From: Acidobacteriota bacterium
Lineage (GTDB): Bacteria > Actinomycetota > Acidimicrobiia > Acidimicrobiales > RAAP-2
Assembly (NCBI GenBank): GCA_019352095.1
Contig: JABBNY010000005.1
Coordinates: 1 to 36,021 of the forward strand
Reading direction: 5' to 3'
DNA: 36,021 nt
The position numbers were made by a program, and so were the translations under genes. Under the pieces are notes generated by a model. It was not told the DNA's origin and made no database searches. It was given only the letters and a program-made list of their open reading frames with translations. Every line of letters begins with the position of its first letter. The stretch's first letter is position 1. Shown here piece after piece: positions 30,318 through 36,021 of this stretch.

Positions 30318-32807
30318 CTACCGGGCTAGATTTCTGCGCCTCTTGAAGAAGAGCCAGAGGGTGACGAGTCCCGCAAACACCGCGACATCACTCACCACGT
30401 TGCCCCAGAGCAGGGCGGGCGTGCTGGTGTAGCTGAGGGTGACGTTGTTGGACGTTGGAATCACGACCATGAGATTGGGACTCACCCGATAGGGCCCGGT
30501 AGCACCGGTGACGTGCCATCGCGGGAAGTACGAAATCTTCACGAGCATCGGAACGCCAATGCGATCAACGTGGAACGACAGCGACTGCGTACCAACTTTC
30601 AATGCGCTGACCGTGACGCGAGGAAGCGTCGGGGAAGTCGTCATGGCGTTGGTGGAGGCTACGTGAGGCCACGTCGCCGGGCCGCTCTCGGCGATAGGCA
30701 CCTTCCACGCGCTGTTGGTCACCCACCACCACGTATTGGCATTGAGCCATCCCACGCGGCTCGACACGCCCGCCACGACGTTTGGGGTGTGAGTGAGTGA
30801 CTGCACCATAGGACTGTTCTTGATGAGATACACGTGCCACGTCACGTCAGGCACCGGCCAGTGCTGGGTTGTGGCGACCAGTCGCAGCGCGGGGTCGGCG
30901 TTCGCTTCAGAGATCGCCGCCGGAGAGAACGCGATGTAGTACTTGACACCGAGCATCTGAAGATGGCGCACGCCCTCAAAGACGTTGAGCGTCCCATAGG
31001 GCAGACCACTCTGGGGGTCGCTCGGCGCGACACTCAGCTCGGCCTGGTTCAAGAAGTGATACGGAGCAGTGGGAGAGGATTCGAAGAAGAGGCCCTCCAT
31101 CGAATCCACGCAATTATTCGTCCAGTAGGGCAGGAGCATCAACGCCATGGGACTGCCGAAGCGGTTCTCGTTCGTCGCGCCACTCCCGCTGTATTCCCAC
31201 ATCGCGCGCCCGCATCCGTAGCGCGTGGACACGCTGGTCATGGTATCGATCAGGTTCTTGTATTCGGGCCACGCCGCTTTGCCCTGGTAGCCCGAGTAGT
31301 TCCAGGCCGCCCAGCTCGACACCTGGTTCCCCGTCGTGTTCAGATGCAGGTCGGTAGCCACAGAGGGAATGAGCCCAGGCACCGTCGAAAGCAGTCCGAG
31401 CAGGGCGACAATCACCGTCGCCCGGACGGTACGTCGCTCACGGCGCAGTCCATCGTCTTCGAACGCGGTTGACGAGTCCCGCACGGACTCATCAACGTGG
31501 TCGTGCTCGCGCACGTCACTGACCGCATCGCCCGACGCGGTAGTCCCCTCGTCAGCTCCCTCGGTGGCGCTCCAGTCGTCACTCATCGGCGCGCTTTGGG
31601 TCGCACCTACATCCACGAGCTCGACGTGCCCGCGCGAACGTCGAGGATTCCTGCCCACCCATCTCGACAAGCCGTACCCGAAGAGCCAGCCGGCACTGAG
31701 GTGGATGGTGATGAACCAGAAGGGGACAAAGCGCTCATTCCACAAGACGCTCTGTGGGGCAAAGGCGTACGCGAGGAGCGAAAGGACGGTGAGCGACGCC
31801 AACACCATGCCCAGTCGATCGCGCACAATGAAGGCGACGACGATTGCGACGCCCGCGAGGATGATCACCCAGCGATCCCCGCCCGGATCCAGGGCGCCCG
31901 TCGTGGGGTTGCGAACGTACCACCCGAGCTGGGCGAAGATCTGTTGGAGCGTGCTGACGTTGTCATTGGTGTAGCCCATTGAGTTCGTGAAGTTCTGGGT
32001 CGTGACAAACGTCGTGAGCCACCACGCACTCAACGCCATCGAGATGAGTCCCGCGCCCATAGCGAAGCGAAGGGGTCGCGCGTAATCTCCGCGCACCATG
32101 TCGCGATCGCGCGGATCACCAAGACCACGTCGAGCCAACAACTCGAAGACAACCAAGACACCAGTCGCGGCGATTGCGAACATCCAGGGCAGCACGTGCG
32201 ACGCCAACGTGGCGCTCAGGCTGAGGGCCGCAAGCCAGTATCCGCGGCCGGTTCGCACGCCACGCGCGAACAGTCCGATCGTCAAGAGACTGAGCGCGAG
32301 TGAGAGGGAGAACGCGTACTCCCCCGCCATGGTGGAGAAGAGATTGCCACCGTCGATCGTGAATGAGGCGTCGAACAGGAACGGCAGGGTCGCAATCGCC
32401 AAGGCCGCGGGAATTGGTCGCGGTGCTCGAAATAGTCGCCCCATGGCGTAGGCGGTGAGGGGCATCAACACCGAACCGAGGATCGTGGCGAGCTTCATGG
32501 CCACGGCGAAGTTGATCACGTAGCTCGCAAGCGTCGCCAGTACGTCGGGTAGGACGAAGTAATAGGTGTAGGCGGGCATACCGGCAAACCAGCCCGGGTA
32601 CCACGGCGTGAGATTGAAGATGTTGCCCGTGGTCTTCAGATAGGCGGGCAGCGCCAGGTGCGCGCCGGTGTCACCGCCGGTGATCAGACTCGACGAGAAG
32701 ATCAGTGATGGGTGCAGTGACCATACCGTGATGTAGATTACGACCAGGATCACCCCAGCGTCGACGAGCCCGAGCGTGCTGTAGTGACGACGAAGCCACG
32801 CCAACAT
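30318..32807 (-). CDS. Large polytopic membrane protein, PTPS-related/GT-C-like
   Basis: An 829-residue protein with about 11 membrane helices in residues 12-385, one more at 462-482, a large outer domain to about 795 and a last helix at about 800-820. The first outer loop, LITGGDTGAHLALPAYLKTT then NLTPWYPGWFAGMPAYTYYF, matches the 6-pyruvoyl-tetrahydropterin-synthase-related membrane family, GT-C-like with a GDTGAH acidic motif. A low-complexity acidic/Ser insert of about 60 residues (394-455) splits the helices. It probably transfers a sugar from a polyprenyl-phosphate donor. The start ATG 32807 shares one base with the CPBP stop; the open frame further upstream is out of frame with the real CPBP gene. 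Confidence 0.8.
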   Translation of the reverse strand: MLAWLRRHYSTLGLVDAGVILVVIYITVWSLHPSLIFSSSLITGGDTGAHLALPAYLKTTGNIFNLTPWYPGWFAGMPAYTYYFVLPDVLATLASYVINFAVAMKLATILGSVLMPLTAYAMGRLFRAPRPIPAALAIATLPFLFDASFTIDGGNLFSTMAGEYAFSLSLALSLLTIGLFARGVRTGRGYWLAALSLSATLASHVLPWMFAIAATGVLVVFELLARRGLGDPRDRDMVRGDYARPLRFAMGAGLISMALSAWWLTTFVTTQNFTNSMGYTNDNVSTLQQIFAQLGWYVRNPTTGALDPGGDRWVIILAGVAIVVAFIVRDRLGMVLASLTVLSLLAYAFAPQSVLWNERFVPFWFITIHLSAGWLFGYGLSRWVGRNPRRSRGHVELVDVGATQSAPMSDDWSATEGADEGTTASGDAVSDVREHDHVDESVRDSSTAFEDDGLRRERRTVRATVIVALLGLLSTVPGLIPSVATDLHLNTTGNQVSSWAAWNYSGYQGKAAWPEYKNLIDTMTSVSTRYGCGRAMWEYSGSGATNENRFGSPMALMLLPYWTNNCVDSMEGLFFESSPTAPYHFLNQAELSVAPSDPQSGLPYGTLNVFEGVRHLQMLGVKYYIAFSPAAISEANADPALRLVATTQHWPVPDVTWHVYLIKNSPMVQSLTHTPNVVAGVSSRVGWLNANTWWWVTNSAWKVPIAESGPATWPHVASTNAMTTSPTLPRVTVSALKVGTQSLSFHVDRIGVPMLVKISYFPRWHVTGATGPYRVSPNLMVVIPTSNNVTLSYTSTPALLWGNVVSDVAVFAGLVTLWLFFKRRRNLAR

Positions 32808-33556
32808 CAGTGACCCGCCCGCTGTAGCAGTAACGACACCATGGCGACGGCATTGAACGACACGTGGGTGATCACGCTCGGCGTGAGCCGTTCGGTGCGC
32901 TTGACGAGAATCGCCAGCACCACCCCGAGCAGGGCCAGACCCGCAAACTGCAGCGGTTCCGCGTGCGCGAGGGCGAAGAGACCAGCACTCAGAATGACCG
33001 CGAGCACCGTGCTCCCGCGAGCTGCGAAGCGTGATATGCCCACCTCGAGCGCGCGAAACAGCACGCCACGAAAGAACCATTCCTCCATCACGGGCGCCGC
33101 AAACGTCGTCAGGACCGCCACCAGCGCGAACGTCACACCACGCGAACCGCCAAAGAGATGGGTGACCGGCTGATTGAGGTGCTTGAAGTGAAACGGTGCG
33201 TACGCCAGATCCACCGCGAATTGACAGCCGACGCCGAGCAGCACGAACCAGGCATCACCCGCACGAAGCCGCCACTGGTCATTTAGTGGTTCGAGCCCGC
33301 CCTCGCCGCGGGCGTAATAGATCGCGGCCGCGAAGCCCATCCATAGCCCGACCAGGCCGAGCACGTTCGCCCACCACGGGGGATTGGCCAGGGTGGACAG
33401 TGCAGAGAGCCCACCATGGAAGTGAGCGAGTTGCACGCCCACGAGCTCCAGAAGTGTCGCGACGATCTCTCCAAGTAGGAAGCCGATCAGACAGGCGAGG
33501 ACGATCATCCCCGCACGTACATGATTCTTAGATTCGCCCGGCTCCAGAACACTCAT
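32807..33556 (-). CDS. CPBP-family intramembrane metalloprotease
   Basis: A 249-residue, about eight-helix membrane protein of the CAAX-protease/bacteriocin-processing (CPBP) family. The motifs are MEEWFFRGVLFRAL (EExxxR, Glu158-Glu159, Arg163), FALAHAE (His198) and HVSFNA (His231, Asn235), all intact. It should cleave or bind prenylated or other membrane peptides; many bacterial members have unknown substrates. AAAGG precedes ATG 33556 by five bases. First gene of the four-gene minus-strand operon ending with the Trm112-like gene; divergent from ftsH. Confidence 0.92.
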   Translation of the reverse strand: MSVLEPGESKNHVRAGMIVLACLIGFLLGEIVATLLELVGVQLAHFHGGLSALSTLANPPWWANVLGLVGLWMGFAAAIYYARGEGGLEPLNDQWRLRAGDAWFVLLGVGCQFAVDLAYAPFHFKHLNQPVTHLFGGSRGVTFALVAVLTTFAAPVMEEWFFRGVLFRALEVGISRFAARGSTVLAVILSAGLFALAHAEPLQFAGLALLGVVLAILVKRTERLTPSVITHVSFNAVAMVSLLLQRAGH

Positions 33557-33582
33557 TAGCCTTTACGCTAACAAGTACAAAG

Positions 33583-33591
33583 TTATCCACA
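33583..33591 (+). promoter_or_regulatory. DnaA-box-like nonamer TTATCCACA
   Basis: A perfect match to the consensus DnaA box in the divergent CPBP-ftsH intergenic region, 45 bp before the ftsH start. I see no second box nearby, so it is not an origin. It might be a regulatory DnaA site or chance. Confidence 0.4.
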
Positions 33592-33635
33592 GGCCCAGAG
33601 ACAGTCCCTTGGAGTTCGCCCCTAGATTGGAGAGC

Positions 33636-35645
33636 GTGAGTACACCACCAAACGAAAAATCGGGTTTCAAGAAATACCTGCCTGGCGGCGAGAAGCCCAT
33701 GGCGCCCGAGTCCCGTCGTCGCCTGATAACTATTGCCATCATCGCGTTCGTCTTGGGGATCCTCGTCATCCCCTCACTGTTCCAAAGCAAGACTGTAAAG
33801 ACGCTCTCCTATTCATCGCTTATTCAAGAAGTCCGCTCCCAGCACGTCCTGTCGGCCAGCATCAACAACTCCTCGGGGGTTATCACCGGTCAATTGACCG
33901 ACGGAAGCAACTATTCAACCAACGGACCGCTGCCCGTAGTCAATGACGAGGTGAACAGCCTCAAGACAAATAATGTGGCGGTCACCTTCGCGAATCCCTC
34001 AAGCTTCGCCTCGACATTTCTCCCGTATCTGATCTGGATCCTTATCTTTGTTGGCTTCTTCATGTTCGCCAACCGCCAGGCTCGCGGACAGATGAACGGC
34101 ATGATGTCCGTGGGGCGATCAAAAGCCAAGCAGTTCAACCAGGACCGACCCAAGACCACCTTCGCCGACGTCGCTGGCTACTTCGGCGTCAAGCAAGAGA
34201 TCAGTGAGGTCGTCGAATTTCTGAAGACACCGGGGCGCTACAAGGAAGTGGGCGCCCTCATTCCCAAGGGAATTCTGCTCGTAGGTCCTCCCGGCACGGG
34301 AAAGACCATGCTCGCTCGAGCGGTCGCAGGCGAGGCGGGTGTACCGTTCTTCTCCGTTTCCGGCTCAGACTTCATGGAGATGTTCGTAGGCGTCGGCGCG
34401 AGTCGTGTCCGAGACCTCTTCGCCACCGCACGAAAGCAGTCACCCGCAATTGTGTTCATCGACGAGATCGACTCCATTGGGCGAAAGCGCGGCGCGGGTG
34501 TTGGCGGAGGTCACGACGAGCGTGAACAAACGCTCAACCAGATGTTGAGCGAGATGGATGGCTTTGACCCGTCCGAGGGTGTCGTCGTCATCGCTGCGAC
34601 GAACCGTCCCGACGTACTCGACCCGGCGCTGCTTCGACCCGGTCGATTCGACCGTCAGATCGTCGTGCCGCTGCCCGACCTCGAAGAACGCATTCCCATC
34701 CTCGAGGTCCACGCCAAAGGCAAACCCCTGGACGCATCCGTGAGTCTGGAGCTAGTGGCCCGCGGTACGCCTGGCATGAGTGGCGCCGACTTGGCGAACC
34801 TGGTCAACGAGGCTGCGCTGCACGCGGTGCGGCGTAATTCGGCCACGATCAGCATGGAAGACTTCGAGACCGCGCGAGACCGCGTCATGATGGGTCAACA
34901 GCGCGACACCATGGTCCTCATGGACGACGAGCGCGAGCGCATTGCCTTTCACGAGAGCGGCCACGCCTTGCTCGCCTACGTGCTGGACAAGACCGACCCC
35001 TTGCACAAGATCACGATCATCCCGCGCGGCATGGCGCTGGGCGTAACGATGACGTTGCCCGAGGAGGACCGACACATCATGTCGCGTCAACACCTCGAAG
35101 ACTCCCTGTGCATGCGCATGGGTGGACGAGTCGCTGAACTACTCGTGTACGGCGACCTTTCCACCGGTGCGTCAGATGACCTCCAGCGGAACACGGAGTT
35201 GGCTCGACGGATGGTGCGCGAGTGGGGGATGTCCAAAGAGATCGGTCCGATGGCGTGGGGTTCCAACAACCAAGTCTTCTTGGGCGAAGACCTCATGCAC
35301 ACCCGCGATTACTCGGACCACACGTCCCAGGTCATCGACGATGAAGTCGAGCGAATCCTGCGTGAGCAAGAAGCGCGCGCCATTGAAGTGCTGACCCTGC
35401 ACCGTCGAGGACTCGAAGCGCTGACAGCGGCCCTGCTCGAGCACGAGACGGTCGACGGCGAAACCGCGGCGCAGCTCATCGACGAAGCTCACGGCGAGCC
35501 GGTGCACGCGCACGGCACCAAGACCGTCAGTTCGCTCAAGAGTGCTCACCGCAAATCTGCGATCGCGGAAACGCCGGTGCCACCAGTGCCGACCCCCGCT
35601 CCCGTGGCCCCGACCTGGCAGCCCCCGACGCTACCGGCGGTCTAG
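33636..35645 (+). CDS. ftsH: ATP-dependent zinc metalloprotease FtsH
   Basis: A 669-residue AAA+ membrane protease. Two membrane helices at about 31-49 and 127-146 flank a periplasmic segment. The AAA domain has Walker A GPPGTGKT (217-224), the [11 protein letters not shown] pore/arginine region, Walker B IVFIDEID (272-279) and the [21 protein letters not shown]. The protease site is FHESGH (HExxH, 439-443), with the third ligand in STGASDD. The C-terminal 50 residues are Pro/Ala-rich. It degrades misfolded and regulatory membrane proteins. GTG 33636 follows GGAG closely; a TTG at 33609 and ATG 33699 are alternatives. Confidence 0.96.
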   Translation: MSTPPNEKSGFKKYLPGGEKPMAPESRRRLITIAIIAFVLGILVIPSLFQSKTVKTLSYSSLIQEVRSQHVLSASINNSSGVITGQLTDGSNYSTNGPLPVVNDEVNSLKTNNVAVTFANPSSFASTFLPYLIWILIFVGFFMFANRQARGQMNGMMSVGRSKAKQFNQDRPKTTFADVAGYFGVKQEISEVVEFLKTPGRYKEVGALIPKGILLVGPPGTGKTMLARAVAGEAGVPFFSVSGSDFMEMFVGVGASRVRDLFATARKQSPAIVFIDEIDSIGRKRGAGVGGGHDEREQTLNQMLSEMDGFDPSEGVVVIAATNRPDVLDPALLRPGRFDRQIVVPLPDLEERIPILEVHAKGKPLDASVSLELVARGTPGMSGADLANLVNEAALHAVRRNSATISMEDFETARDRVMMGQQRDTMVLMDDERERIAFHESGHALLAYVLDKTDPLHKITIIPRGMALGVTMTLPEEDRHIMSRQHLEDSLCMRMGGRVAELLVYGDLSTGASDDLQRNTELARRMVREWGMSKEIGPMAWGSNNQVFLGEDLMHTRDYSDHTSQVIDDEVERILREQEARAIEVLTLHRRGLEALTAALLEHETVDGETAAQLIDEAHGEPVHAHGTKTVSSLKSAHRKSAIAETPVPPVPTPAPVAPTWQPPTLPAV

Positions 35646-36021
35646 GGGATTCACCACCACAATCCCGGCCGGCCTGCTTGGCAGGGTGGTCGAGACCACC
35701 AGCGAGGGCGTGGAGCTCGTGATCATGAGCGAGTGACCTTTCAAGGTCGACAGTCCCGAGAACGCGCGCAGGATGTCTTGGGTCAGCGAACCCTGCAGTT
35801 GCGTCGAGGACGAAGCGATGGTGGAGCCATTGCCGCCCAGCACGCTGAACGTGACCTTGATCGGCTTCTTCGAGGTATTGGTGACGGTGGCCGCATCGAA
35901 ACCTTGTCCAGAGAAGTCCGAGACAATGAACTCATTGGAGGCTTCCACCGGCGCCGCCAGTGCAAGACCGGCGGTCGTGCCAGTCGCCAGCGCTGCGGCG
36001 ACTGGTTCATCTGAGGTCAAC
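35631..36021 (-). CDS. Exported or surface protein, C-terminal part, cut by right edge
   Basis: The frame enters from the right edge, so the N-terminus is missing. The 130 visible residues are rich in Ser, Thr and Ala with beta-strand repeats: ASNEFIVSDFSGQGFDAATV, VTNTSKKPIKVTFSVLGGNG and [20 protein letters not shown]. The style resembles DUF5719-type secreted proteins of actinobacteria (repeated NPGx/TVTNTS-like strands), a weak match. Its 3' end overlaps the ftsH end by 15 bp, tail to tail. The function is unknown. Confidence 0.5.
   Translation of the reverse strand, partial: LTSDEPVAAALATGTTAGLALAAPVEASNEFIVSDFSGQGFDAATVTNTSKKPIKVTFSVLGGNGSTIASSSTQLQGSLTQDILRAFSGLSTLKGHSLMITSSTPSLVVSTTLPSRPAGIVVVNPLDRR

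Noticed and set aside
29553-30329. A 258-codon frame antisense to manB
   Set aside because: Mirror frame of a well-supported enzyme gene; no recognisable protein features.
32808-33080. N-terminal extension of the PTPS-related membrane protein
   Set aside because: The extra 91 codons are Arg/His/Gly-rich and lie over the CPBP gene in another frame; the ATG overlapping the CPBP stop is the natural start.
33557-33635. Replication origin
   Set aside because: Only one DnaA box, no AT-rich unwinding region, and no dnaA/dnaN genes nearby.

Overview
The window looks like chromosomal DNA of a high-GC, free-living actinobacterium. A member of Acidimicrobiia or a relative is my best guess. The grounds are the actinobacterial ArsR and CadI types, a DUF6629-like membrane protein, an F420-type luciferase-like oxidoreductase, YfhO/PTPS-like polytopic membrane proteins, a DUF4232-like exported protein and the actinobacterial style of FtsH. 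I see no rRNA, tRNA, CRISPR array, transposase or phage gene. Genes are dense, and many neighbours share 1-4 bp stop/start overlaps.

Left part (1-7300). A minus-strand ECF sigma factor is coupled to a long membrane-anchored anti-sigma-like protein that runs off the left edge. Then come an APC-family permease, a DUF6629-like membrane protein, a small secreted protein, a PadR regulator with a perfect 36-bp palindrome just upstream, and an S66 (LD-carboxypeptidase/MccF-like) serine peptidase.

Middle part (7450-14950) is a metalloid/sulfur/metal island. It holds an ArsR-rhodanese fusion with a DsrE protein, a STAS-like/GGDEF gene pair, arsC-acr3, a three-gene operon cadI-DsrE-FmdE-like, the arsR regulator divergent from it, and a CDF zinc-type efflux gene. 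Four copies of a TTGA-N6-T(C/G)(A/G)A box lie at the arsR/cadI junction and upstream of acr3. They tie the two transcription units into one apparent ArsR regulon, which would include the DsrE and FmdE-like genes. This is the most interesting system in the window.

14960-19530 carries a marR-methyltransferase-MFS efflux operon, an orphan cytoplasmic periplasmic-binding-protein-like gene, and an SDR with a non-canonical active site. 19560-28720 carries an exported DUF4232-like protein, a GT2 glycosyltransferase, a YfhO-like membrane protein, a small membrane protein, PPK2, an LLM oxidoreductase, an archaeal-type riboflavin synthase and a thiolase. 28727-33556 is a compact minus-strand operon: CPBP protease, PTPS-related membrane protein, phosphomannomutase and a Trm112-like protein. 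Together with the GT2 and YfhO genes it suggests cell-surface glycan assembly. The right end has ftsH and a partial exported protein.

All assignments come from reading sequence motifs and remembered family signatures; no database search was run.
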